Notes under the pieces: model-generated
The model's input: only the letters and a program-made list of their open reading frames with translations
Told to the model about the DNA's origin: nothing
Databases searched by the model: none
Made by a program: the position numbers and the translations under genes
Shown here: positions 1 through 5,561 of the stretch, piece by piece
Position numbering within the stretch: the first letter of the stretch is position 1
How the letters are laid out: the number at the start of each line of letters is the position of its first letter
DNA from: Acidobacteriota bacterium
GTDB lineage: Bacteria; Acidobacteriota; Terriglobia; Terriglobales; Acidobacteriaceae
Assembly: GCA_021851465.1 (NCBI GenBank)
Contig: JAJZDL010000139.1
Location: 1-7,604, forward strand
Reading direction: 5' to 3'
Length of the DNA stretch: 7,604 bases

Positions 1-1041
1 AATGATGTGGAACCGCTCGTTGGCGCGGTTCAGCACGGCCTTTGCCTTCTTCACCTGCTCGGCAGGCACCACCACGATCATGCCGATGCCCATGTTGAAG
101 GTGCGCATCATCTCGTCCTGCTCCACATCGCCGAGCTGCTGTAGGTGCTCGAAGAGCGGCGGTACAGTCCAGCTTGCCAGATCGACCACCGCACCCGTTC
201 CGCGCGGCAGAATGCGCGGCAGGTTCTCCGTGATGCCGCCGCCGGTGATGTGCGCCATCCCCCGCACAATCCCCGCGCCGCAGAGCTTCTTCAGAATCGC
301 CAGATAGCTGCGGTGCGTCCGCATCAGCGCCGCCCCGGCCTTGTCCTTCAGCTCGTTGATGTAGTGGTCGGGATTGTATCCCGCCACCTCGAAGAGCAGC
401 TTGCGCGCCAGCGAGTAGCCGTTGGTGTGCAGCCCGTTCGAGGGCAGCCCGATGAGCACGTCACCCGCCACAATGTTCTCGCCGGTGATGACATCGGGCC
501 GGTTCACGCACCCAATAATCGTCCCCGCCAGATCGTACTCGCCGTCGGCATAGAACCCCGGCATCTGCGCCGTCTCGCCGCCGATCAGCACGCATCCGTT
601 GGCGCGGCACGCCTCGGAGAGGCCGCGGACAACCGTCTCCACCGTCTCGCTGTCCTGCTCGCGCAGCCTGCCCGTCGCCAGGTAGTCGAGGAAGAAGAGC
701 GGCGTCGCGCCCTGCACCGCGATGTCGTTGACACAGTGGTTCACCAGGTCCGCGCCGACAGTGTGATGGATGCCCAGCTCGAACGCGACCTTCAGCTTGG
801 TGCCCACGCCGTCCGTGCTCGATACCAGCACCGGCTGGGGAAATCGCTCCAGGTCGAGCGCAAACAGCCCGCCAAAGCCGCCCACCTCCGAGAGCACATG
901 CTTGTTGAAGGTCTTGCGCGCCAGCATCTTGATCCGCTGCTTGGCGCGGTCACCGGAGGTGATGTCCACCCCGGCGTCGGCGTAGGTGGCATGGATCTTC
1001 GCCGCCGCAGGCTTCGCATCTGTATGCGCCTCCGCGTTCAT
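1..1041 (-). CDS. purM: Phosphoribosylformylglycinamidine cyclo-ligase (AIR synthetase), 3' end outside the window
   Basis: PurM catalyses the fifth step of de novo purine synthesis, closing FGAM to aminoimidazole ribotide with ATP in the cytoplasm. The frame runs open from ATG 1041 to the window edge, giving 347 residues. Family motifs are clear: YADAGVDI (20-27), DGVGTK (77-82, nucleotide/FGAM site), NDIAVQGA (105-112), GGETAQMPG (154-162), GLHTNGYSLAR (203-213), HITGGGITENLPR (264-276) and FNMGIGM (315-321). E. coli PurM is about 345 residues and this N-terminus is roughly ten longer, so only some 10-25 C-terminal residues are probably missing. The start is uncertain. ATG 1041 has no Shine-Dalgarno. 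An in-frame GTG at 1138-1140 would add 33 Pro/Ala-rich residues, has AGAGA six bases upstream, and is the furthest start before an in-frame stop. I chose 1041 because it lies closer to family length. Identity is secure; the start is not. Confidence 0.96.
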   Translation of the reverse strand, partial: MNAEAHTDAKPAAAKIHATYADAGVDITSGDRAKQRIKMLARKTFNKHVLSEVGGFGGLFALDLERFPQPVLVSSTDGVGTKLKVAFELGIHHTVGADLVNHCVNDIAVQGATPLFFLDYLATGRLREQDSETVETVVRGLSEACRANGCVLIGGETAQMPGFYADGEYDLAGTIIGCVNRPDVITGENIVAGDVLIGLPSNGLHTNGYSLARKLLFEVAGYNPDHYINELKDKAGAALMRTHRSYLAILKKLCGAGIVRGMAHITGGGITENLPRILPRGTGAVVDLASWTVPPLFEHLQQLGDVEQDEMMRTFNMGIGMIVVVPAEQVKKAKAVLNRANERFHII

Positions 1042-1132
1042 GGCCGGAGCCACATCATCGCGCACGGCGTGGGCGGGCGAACCTGCGAGTGGCTGGTCTA
1101 CAAGGAGCGGGGCGGGCGGATTGGTTAGGTCT

Positions 1133-1255
1133 TCAGACACTCAGGTTCTCTGGATTGTTTTGCTTCGTACCGGCTTGCGCGAACCGTCTCTCGAACAGAT
1201 CGCCGAACGTCTCTAGGTACTGCCTTCTCCAGCCTTGCGCTGCGTCCGGCACCAC
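1133..1255 (-). CDS. Possible 40-codon reading frame overlapping the alternative purM start
   Basis: A frame beginning with paired GTG codons (1253-1255 and 1250-1252) reads 40 residues, with a protein-like stretch QYLETFGDLFERRFAQAG near the middle, and stops at TGA 1133-1135. A TGGAG lies seven bases before the first GTG. The last eight bases overlap the alternative purM GTG at 1140, an arrangement typical of translational coupling. The same frame stays open upstream to about 1423 but has no ATG, GTG or TTG there. The residues just before it (LIDWSFAV) also look coded, so this may instead be the tail of a decayed gene. I recognise no family. Alternatives are a chance frame in GC-rich DNA, a leader peptide, or a remnant. 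Confidence 0.2.
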   Translation of the reverse strand: MVPDAAQGWRRQYLETFGDLFERRFAQAGTKQNNPENLSV

Positions 1256-1336
1256 CGCGAAGCTCCAGTCTATCAGTCGCGCATGAGGATAATCGCGCGG
1301 AACTCCGCGGCAGGAGGATTGCGATTTCCTATACTT

Positions 1337-1506
1337 GATCGGTGCGATCTGAAGTTGAGGGAGTGAACCCGCTTGCCCGGTTGCTCGCGCTGGAGCGGCG
1401 GGCAGAGGGGCATTGCCCCGGCAGAGTCAACGCACCGGTGCGTGCATTTCGCGCACTGGGCAGGCTCTCCGTTCATCCGGCCACATGCAGTGACGGTTGT
1501 ATGCCC
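1337..1506. other. Dense dyad-symmetry region between purM and the cyclase gene; candidate structured RNA
   Basis: This stretch is unusually rich in complementary segments. They include GATCG/CGATC (1337-1349), GGAGTGAAC (1360-1368) against GTTCATCC (1471-1478) with one bulged base, and TTGCCCGG (1373-1380) against CTGGGCAG (1456-1463) using two wobble pairs on the plus strand. Inside these lie a GCTC/GAGC hairpin (1383-1396), GGGGC-ATT-GCCCC (1407-1419) flanked exactly by GGCAGAG copies (1401-1407 and 1420-1426), and the perfect 14-base palindrome ACGCACCGGTGCGT (1430-1443). The long-range pairs enclose a roughly 120-base domain with several hairpins. A structured RNA of about 170 bases is possible on either strand: a purM leader on the minus strand, or a free-standing RNA. 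A 6S-like RNA was considered from the size and overall shape, but I could not match conserved 6S positions. Function unknown. Confidence 0.3.
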
Positions 1507-1512
1507 AACCCC

Positions 1513-1540
1513 ACTAAAGTTGTAACTCATCTTCTTTCAA
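1513..1540 (-). promoter_or_regulatory. Candidate sigma-70-type promoter directed towards purM
   Basis: On the minus strand TTGAAA (1535-1540) is followed 16 bases later by TTTAGT (1513-1518), four of six matches to TATAAT, with A/T-rich sequence just upstream (1541-1557). Transcription would start near 1506 and run through the dyad-rich region into purM, giving a leader of about 365-465 bases depending on the purM start. This would put the structured region in the purM 5' leader. Sequence match only. Confidence 0.35.
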
Positions 1541-1783
1541 TAGTTTTAGAATGATTTCCAGACGTGCTCCGCGAGACGTAGAAGTCCCCGGTACGAGATG
1601 CCGGAACGGGGTTCGAGAAGTGAGCAACGCGTTGTCCCTCCGGGCTGCAATGGGCGGGCAACGATGATCGGCTGAACGGACATTGTTTTTTTACCCGGTT
1701 TGGAGCGGTGTAGCTTATTTTTAGCCGTATAACTGATTGCAAAGCGCCTATGATGTCTTTCTAGCAACAGCATCTTCGACTAT
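1541..1783. other. Non-coding stretch upstream of the diguanylate cyclase gene
   Basis: I see no convincing gene here. It holds a CCGG/CCGG dyad (about 1589-1605), the palindrome CAACGCGTTG (1625-1634), and a hairpin formed by CGTTGTCCC (1630-1638) with GGGCAACG (1656-1663), one T bulged. A seven-T run at 1686-1692 follows about 20 bases after that hairpin, too far for a standard terminator. TATGAT (1749-1754) is a plausible -10 element for the downstream gene, but no good -35 stands at the usual distance, and no Shine-Dalgarno precedes ATG 1784. The base composition is visibly more A/T-rich from 1681 to 1783, as expected of a promoter region. Confidence 0.4.
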
Positions 1784-2992
1784 ATGGTCTACGACTACAG
1801 AACGTTCTTCTTTGCCAATATCGTCTCGGTGACGGTGTTTACCGTCTGCCTGTGCCTGCTCGCCTGGCGCAACCGCTCGGTGGCGGGGATGAGGTGGTTC
1901 GCCGGCGGGATGGTTGTGGGGCTGGTCAAGCTGGTGCTACAGGGCCTGGAAGGAAAGGTCACCCCGTATCTCAGCGACATGGTGGCCAACGAGCTTTACC
2001 TGATCTCGTTCGTGATGCAGTTAATGGGCCTGCGCTGGTTTGTGGAACGCAAACCGGTACGGCGCGTCTGGCCGTTTATTGCCATCGGGCTTTCCTTGGT
2101 GGCCTACGCAGCGATGTTCGCGGGCAAGATCCGCTACAGCGGCAATGTGATCAACATCCCCAACATTGTCGTCTGCGGCGTCTCCGCATGGATCCTGCTC
2201 AAGCATGGGCGTGGGCCGTTTGCCGCTGTGGCCCGTGTCGCGGCGACGATTCTGGGCCTCGATGCGATCGTGATGACCTACCGCGCCGCGCTCACCAACA
2301 TGCTCTATATGCGGCCGTGGTTGACCGTCAACGCCCAGACCGATCCGCGATGGCTGTACTCGCTGGCCGCCATGGCCTTCCTCGCAACCTGTACCGTGAT
2401 GTGCGTTCTCTGGTTCCTGGTGACGGAGTTGAGCAAGGAACTGGCCGAACAGGCCCGCACCGACCCGCTGACCGGCGCGCTGAACCGCCGCGCCATGGAG
2501 GAGGCGGCGCTGCGCGAGACCACGCGCAGCATCCGATACGGCCATCTGCCCTGCATGATCATGCTCGACGTCGACCACTTCAAGCGCCTCAACGACACCC
2601 GCGGCCACGCCGCGGGAGACGCCGTGTTGCAGGCCCTGGTGCGCCATATCAAACCGATGATGCGCGTCAACGATGTGCTCGCGCGAACAGGAGGCGAGGA
2701 GTTCACCATCCTGCTGCCTAATACCACTGCTTCGGCGGGCGTTGCGGCCGCAGAGCGCGTCCGCCAGACCGTGGAGGCGATCGAAGTCCCCTTCGAGGAC
2801 GAGCCCATTCGCTTTACGATCAGCGCGGGCGTGGCACAGCTCGACCCAGCCCAAGGCGGTTGGGAGGGCATGATGCGACGCGCCGACGCCGCTATGTATG
2901 AGGCCAAGGAGGGTGGGCGCAACTCGGTGCGCCCGATCGCAAAGCCCCATGAGATGTCCTTTGCGAGAGAGGCAGCAACGATCATCCTCTGA
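1784..2992 (+). CDS. Membrane-anchored diguanylate cyclase (GGDEF domain), about seven transmembrane segments
   Basis: This 402-residue protein should make cyclic di-GMP from two GTP at the cytoplasmic membrane. Hydrophobic segments lie at roughly 10-28, 37-54, 66-84, 95-113, 123-139, 146-168 and 190-214, forming an N-terminal sensor module with no family I can name. After a short linker (AEQARTDPLTGALNRR, 221-236) comes a complete GGDEF domain: metal-binding LDVDHFKRLND (261-271), GHAAGD (274-279), active-site GGEEF (303-307) and the C-terminal RADAAMYEAKEGGRN (366-380). GGEEF is a catalytically competent variant. The product-inhibition I-site RVND (294-297) stands five residues ahead, in the canonical RxxDxxxRxGGEEF spacing, so feedback inhibition is expected. 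There is no EAL domain. ATG 1784 is the only reasonable start, because an in-frame stop lies at 1751. There is no obvious Shine-Dalgarno. The gene stands alone and converges on the ribosomal cluster. Its signal is unknown. Confidence 0.95.
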   Translation: MVYDYRTFFFANIVSVTVFTVCLCLLAWRNRSVAGMRWFAGGMVVGLVKLVLQGLEGKVTPYLSDMVANELYLISFVMQLMGLRWFVERKPVRRVWPFIAIGLSLVAYAAMFAGKIRYSGNVINIPNIVVCGVSAWILLKHGRGPFAAVARVAATILGLDAIVMTYRAALTNMLYMRPWLTVNAQTDPRWLYSLAAMAFLATCTVMCVLWFLVTELSKELAEQARTDPLTGALNRRAMEEAALRETTRSIRYGHLPCMIMLDVDHFKRLNDTRGHAAGDAVLQALVRHIKPMMRVNDVLARTGGEEFTILLPNTTASAGVAAAERVRQTVEAIEVPFEDEPIRFTISAGVAQLDPAQGGWEGMMRRADAAMYEAKEGGRNSVRPIAKPHEMSFAREAATIIL

Positions 2993-3047
2993 TCTCTCGA
3001 ACGGCCGCAGTTATCTCAGTACGGAAACGGATCGACTGTGTTTGCGC

Positions 3048-3097
3048 AAAAAGCGCTCCAAGCGGCCTCCTCCATCGGAGAGGGCCGCCCGGAGCGC
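3048..3097 (-). terminator. Strong intrinsic terminator of the rplI-side operon
   Basis: Read on the minus strand, GCGCTCC pairs perfectly with GGAGCGC (plus 3091-3097 and 3053-3059), then GCGGCC with GGCCGC (3083-3088 and 3062-3067), then a CUCUCC/GGAGGA stem closed by a GAU loop. TTTTT (plus A3048-A3052) follows the stem immediately. It begins about 36 bases after the rplI stop. On the plus strand no T-run follows, so it serves the ribosomal operon rather than the convergent cyclase gene, for which I see no separate terminator. Confidence 0.88.
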
Positions 3098-3133
3098 CTG
3101 CCACGAAAGCTGTTCGTCTGCCTTGGCGGAGAG

Positions 3134-3610
3134 CTACTCCGCGGCCGTTTGGACCGTCTCCGGCTGGTCTTCGCCCTTGACCGTGACCTTGAGGTGGCTG
3201 GTGACCTCGCGGTGCAGCTTGATGGGGACGTGGAACTCGCCGAGCGACTTGAGCGGCTCTTCCAGCGAGATCTTGCGGCGGTCGATGGTGTGGCCCATTT
3301 GCTCGAGCTGGTGCGCGATGTCGCCGGAGGTGACCGAGCCGAAGAGGTGGTCGTTCTCTCCCACCTTGCGCTCGAAGACCAGTTCGACGGCTTCGAGCTT
3401 GTGGGCAAGCTCCTCCGCTACGACCTTCTCCTTGGCCAGCCTGCGCACGGCCGAGTGCTTCATCTGCTCGATGACTGCCTTGTTGGCCGCGGTCGCCTGG
3501 ATGGCGAGCTTGCCGGGCAGCAGGTAGTTGCGCCCATATCCATCGGCGACACTGACCACATCGCCGCGTTGGCCGAGCTTGTTGACGTCTTCCTTGAGTA
3601 TGACTTCCAT
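3134..3610 (-). CDS. rplI: 50S ribosomal protein bL9
   Basis: bL9 binds 23S rRNA at the base of the L1 stalk and helps maintain reading-frame fidelity. The 158-residue product is close to the usual 150. Its N-terminal domain starts MEVILKEDVNKLGQRGDVVSV, and the family signature runs from G13 through GYGRNYLLPGKLA (24-36). The connecting helix spans about 41-75, with the C-terminal domain from about 76 to 147 (for example SVTSGDIAHQL 92-102 and HVPIKLHREV 127-136). The last ten residues are a short acidic/polar tail. A CGGAGA Shine-Dalgarno stands about eight bases before ATG 3610, settling the start. It is the last gene of the leftward cluster, 54 bases after rpsR, and is followed by the strong terminator. 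Confidence 0.97.
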   Translation of the reverse strand: MEVILKEDVNKLGQRGDVVSVADGYGRNYLLPGKLAIQATAANKAVIEQMKHSAVRRLAKEKVVAEELAHKLEAVELVFERKVGENDHLFGSVTSGDIAHQLEQMGHTIDRRKISLEEPLKSLGEFHVPIKLHREVTSHLKVTVKGEDQPETVQTAAE

Positions 3611-3664
3611 TGCTGATTCTCCGAGATCTTTGTCGCCGACCGGGTTCGACCGGAGGGCCAGTGG

Positions 3665-4066
3665 TTAGAAGCGCGCGGCGAAGGCCAGCAGGGCGATATT
3701 GCGCGCCTGCTTGATGGCCAGCGAGACCTTGCGCTGGTGGCGGGTGCAGACGCCGGTGAGGCGGCGCGGAACGATCTTGCCGCGTTCGGCGACGAAGCCC
3801 TGCAGAAGGCGCACATCGCGGTAGCTGATGGCGTCGATCTTCTCGGTGCAGAACTTGCAGACCTTCTTGCGGCGGAAGAACTTTCGTCCTCCGGGGCCGC
3901 CACCGGGGCCACCGGGGCCGCCGGGGCCGCCAGCCGGGCGCGGAGGCCGCGGGCCGCCGGGTCCGGCGTATGCTGGGCGCGGAGTGTAGGGCCGTGCTTC
4001 CGATGCGGAGTGCGGTGTGCTGGGCGCGGATTGGGGCGTGCTTGGAACGCTTGTTTCGTCAGCCAT
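3665..4066 (-). CDS. rpsR: 30S ribosomal protein bS18 with Pro/Gly-rich N-terminal extension
   Basis: bS18 pairs with bS6 on the platform of the small subunit. The conserved domain occupies residues 61-133, including IDAISYRDVRLLQGFV (77-92), GKIVPRRLTGVCTRHQRKVS (96-115) and the closing AIKQARNIALLAF. CKFC (70-73) together with C107 and H110 matches the cysteine-containing (C+) zinc-binding form of bS18. Ahead of it lie about 60 residues of low complexity, ending in GGP repeats (46-60), so the protein is 133 residues rather than the usual 75-90. ATG 4066 is favoured because AAGGGA lies at proper spacing. The frame is also open to ATG 4195, which would add 43 mostly basic residues but has no Shine-Dalgarno. 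Confidence 0.95.
   Translation of the reverse strand: MADETSVPSTPQSAPSTPHSASEARPYTPRPAYAGPGGPRPPRPAGGPGGPGGPGGGPGGRKFFRRKKVCKFCTEKIDAISYRDVRLLQGFVAERGKIVPRRLTGVCTRHQRKVSLAIKQARNIALLAFAARF
3891..3930 (-). repeat. Nine-base tandem repeat inside rpsR (GGP codons)
   Basis: GGGGCC occurs at 3893, 3905, 3914 and 3923. The last three are exactly nine bases apart within a CCGGGGCCR unit, so copy changes keep the reading frame and simply lengthen or shorten the Gly-Gly-Pro run of the bS18 extension. A slippage-prone microsatellite is the natural reading. Confidence 0.7.
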
Positions 4067-4241
4067 TGGGATTCCCTTCATCTCTTTCGAGTTGTGCCGA
4101 ACCCGCTCCAGGTTCGCGATGGAGCCTTTGAAATTCCGGCCTCTACGCCGGGGCTTGAAGCGGGTGCGGCGGTTGATTCGTACGGTGCGCGGCATCAGGT
4201 GCCGTTGCGCAGGCCCTGCGCGGCATCAGTCTTCCATCGCT
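4067..4241 (-). other. rpsF-rpsR spacer with 13-base direct repeat, hairpin and open Arg-rich frame
   Basis: In many bacteria ssb or priB lies between these ribosomal genes; neither is present in this 175-base gap. TGCGCGGCATCAG occurs twice on the plus strand, at 4186-4198 and 4217-4229, 31 bases apart. The hairpin GCGCAG/CTGCGC (4207-4221) lies between and partly overlaps the second copy. No T-run follows it in the direction of transcription, so it is not a normal terminator. From ATG 4195 the frame of rpsR is open right through, encoding 43 residues rich in Arg and Lys (begins MPRTVRINRRTRFKPRRRGR). Whether that is translated cannot be settled here. Confidence 0.5.
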
Positions 4242-4730
4242 TTAAAGCGTCGCGGCAACTGGTTCGGCGGGGGCAAGGGCCTCCGGCCCTCCCTCTGCCG
4301 CTGCGGGAGCTTCCGCCTCCGCCGCAGGAGCTTCGGCGGCGGAGATGGCAACCGGGGCGTGCTGCTGCGGGGCGATCGGTTGCGCGCTGCGCTTGACCTT
4401 CGAGTCGCGCAGGGCCTTGACCTTGGCCAGGCGCTTCTCCTCCTCGTCCATGCGCACAGTGATGAACTTGATCACCGGCTCGGAGACGCGCAGGCGGCGC
4501 TCGATCTCGCCGATCAGGCTGCCTGGAGCGACAACGGCCAGCAGAACGTAAAAGCCGTCGTTGAACGTGCGGACGGTGTAAGCCAGACGGCGGCGGCCCA
4601 TCTTCTCCACGCTCTTGACCTCGCCGCCTCCGGAGACGATGTTGGCGGAGAAGCCCTCGATCAGCTTGTCGAGGTCGGCCTCTTCGACATCGGGACGGAC
4701 GATAAACATGACTTCGTAGGTGCGGTTCAT
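4242..4730 (-). CDS. rpsF: 30S ribosomal protein bS6 with Ala/Pro/Glu-rich C-terminal tail
   Basis: bS6 binds bS18 and 16S rRNA on the small-subunit platform. The conserved fold occupies residues 1-100: MNRTYEVMFIVRPDV at the start, GEVKSVEKMGRRRLAYTV (36-53), DGFYVLLAV (58-66) and the EPVIKFITVRMDEEEK strand and turn (84-99). Residues from about 113 to 162 form an unstructured tail rich in Ala, Pro and Glu. Long acidic tails are known on bS6; in E. coli a shorter tail is post-translationally glutamylated. A purine-rich AGAAAGAAG precedes ATG 4730 as a weak ribosome-binding site. It lies 102 bases after pth and 175 bases before rpsR, probably in one transcript. Confidence 0.97.
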   Translation of the reverse strand: MNRTYEVMFIVRPDVEEADLDKLIEGFSANIVSGGGEVKSVEKMGRRRLAYTVRTFNDGFYVLLAVVAPGSLIGEIERRLRVSEPVIKFITVRMDEEEKRLAKVKALRDSKVKRSAQPIAPQQHAPVAISAAEAPAAEAEAPAAAEGGPEALAPAEPVAATL

Positions 4731-4746
4731 TCGGTTGCTTCTTTCT

Positions 4747-4794
4747 GCGAAGTTTCGCTTCGCACCGGGCAGGCATGTGCTCCGCCAACCCGGT
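4747..4794 (-). promoter_or_regulatory. Two hairpins in the rpsF leader
   Basis: Just upstream of rpsF, GCGAAG (4747-4752) and CTTCGC (4758-4763) form a perfect six-pair hairpin with a five-base loop. Immediately next to it ACCGGG (4764-4769) pairs with CCCGGT (4789-4794) and encloses an inner GGC/GCC stem. In many bacteria the rpsF leader binds the bS6:bS18 complex for feedback control. The position suits this, but I do not see the CCG-containing loop described for that motif, so the role is inferred only from location. Confidence 0.35.
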
Positions 4795-4832
4795 CTGGAA
4801 TGTTTGACTGCATTGACTCTGCTTGCTGCCAG

Positions 4833-5447
4833 CTACTTGCGTTCTACTGCACGGTTGAACTCATTCATTGCGGCCCCCACCCCCTGGGCAAGAACCGCCT
4901 CGACAGCGCCCCTCGCGCGGTCGAGCACTTCATCCAACAGGACAAGTTGCTGCCTGCGCATCGGCGAGAGCAGGTACTCCCTGCCACCCGCTTTTGCCTC
5001 CCTGCCATCCGCCGACGACGCAGCGTCGTCTACAGGACGCCCGACCCCGATGCGGATGCGCAGCCACTCCTCCGTGCCGAGCGCCGCCAGGACCGACTTC
5101 ACCCCGTTGTGCCCGTTCGCCGAGCCGCGCTCGCGAATGCGAAGCGTGCCCAGCGGAAGATCCAGCTCGTCGTAGACCACAATCAGGTCGTGCGACGGGA
5201 TGGAGATCTGCAACTCATCGACCAGCGCGGCCACCGAAAGCCCGCTCAGGTTCATAAACGTCTCCGGCTTGGCCAGCAGGACCTCGTGCCCTGCAAGCAT
5301 GGCCTTCGCCGTAAGCGCCTTGCCCCGGCGGTTCGCGAGGGTGACACCGCAGTGTTCCGCGATGCGGTCCAGCGCGAGAAAGCCGGCGTTGTGCGGGGTG
5401 AACTGATACTCGATACCGGGGTTGCCGAGACCAACGATCAGTTTCAC
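4833..5447 (-). CDS. pth: Peptidyl-tRNA hydrolase
   Basis: Pth frees tRNA from prematurely released peptidyl-tRNA by cleaving the ester bond. The 204-residue product has every key residue: N9 in VGLGNPG, catalytic H19 in TPHNAGF, N66 in FMNLSG, D93 in YDELDLPLG and N114 in NGHNG. These fall at or within about two residues of their E. coli positions (N10, H20, N68, D93, N114). Start choice: an in-frame ATG at 5537 would add 30 residues, but it falls inside a hairpin-rich repeat. The core KLIVGLGNPG begins directly after GTG 5447, which has AAAGGA about nine bases upstream, so GTG 5447 is preferred. A few extra residues (around 142-152) sit between GVGRP and EYLLSPM. It lies between rplY and rpsF in the leftward cluster, and pth commonly follows rplY/ctc in bacteria. 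Confidence 0.96.
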   Translation of the reverse strand: MKLIVGLGNPGIEYQFTPHNAGFLALDRIAEHCGVTLANRRGKALTAKAMLAGHEVLLAKPETFMNLSGLSVAALVDELQISIPSHDLIVVYDELDLPLGTLRIRERGSANGHNGVKSVLAALGTEEWLRIRIGVGRPVDDAASSADGREAKAGGREYLLSPMRRQQLVLLDEVLDRARGAVEAVLAQGVGAAMNEFNRAVERK

Positions 5448-5470
5448 GCCGCGCGTTCCTTTATGCGAAC

Positions 5471-5526
5471 CACTCCGGGGCGAAAGCCCCACAGTGCCCG
5501 CTTCCATGCGCCAGGGCTGAAGTCCC
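5471..5526. repeat. REP-like palindromic element between rplY and pth
   Basis: CACT-CC-GGGGC-GAAA-GCCCC-AC-AGTG (5471-5496) forms a nine-pair hairpin with a GAAA tetraloop and one 2x2 internal mismatch. About 17 bases on comes GGGCTGAAGTCCC (5514-5526), a decayed palindrome of the same kind. Neither is followed by a T-run, so an intergenic repeat is more likely than a terminator. From memory, similar GGGCTGAAGCCC-type elements are scattered through acidobacterial genomes. No second full copy exists in this window. Confidence 0.5.
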
Positions 5527-5561
5527 GCCGCATCCAAGCCAAAATTCGTTTGTTGCTTTCT

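Noticed and set aside
145..1128. A plus-strand open frame of 327 codons antisense to purM
   Set aside because: The minus strand encodes PurM with all family motifs through the same bases; the plus frame is His/Arg-rich and resembles nothing.
1337..1506. Firm assignment of the dyad-rich region as 6S RNA, SRP RNA or RNase P RNA
   Set aside because: The SRP core (GGTCCGGAAGGAAGCAGC-like) and RNase P conserved segments are absent. The 6S-like overall shape lacks recognisable conserved positions, so it is left as an unnamed candidate.
1630..1692. Hairpin followed by a seven-T run as a terminator on the plus strand
   Set aside because: The T-run begins 23 bases after the stem, too far for intrinsic termination, and no plus-strand gene ends before it.
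1527..1773. Two overlapping minus-strand frames of 71-75 codons upstream of the cyclase gene
   Set aside because: They lie in the probable promoter region and have no Shine-Dalgarno or recognisable domain. A fragment such as NPVPASRTGDFY is suggestive but not enough to call a gene or relic.
2021..2950. A minus-strand open frame of 309 codons and a second plus-strand frame over the cyclase gene
   Set aside because: Both lie in the shadow of a complete GGDEF protein and have the skewed composition of out-of-frame translation.
5448..5537. Upstream ATG for pth at 5537
   Set aside because: The extra 30 residues would be encoded by the hairpin-rich repeat, whereas GTG 5447 has a clear Shine-Dalgarno and starts exactly at the conserved family N-terminus.
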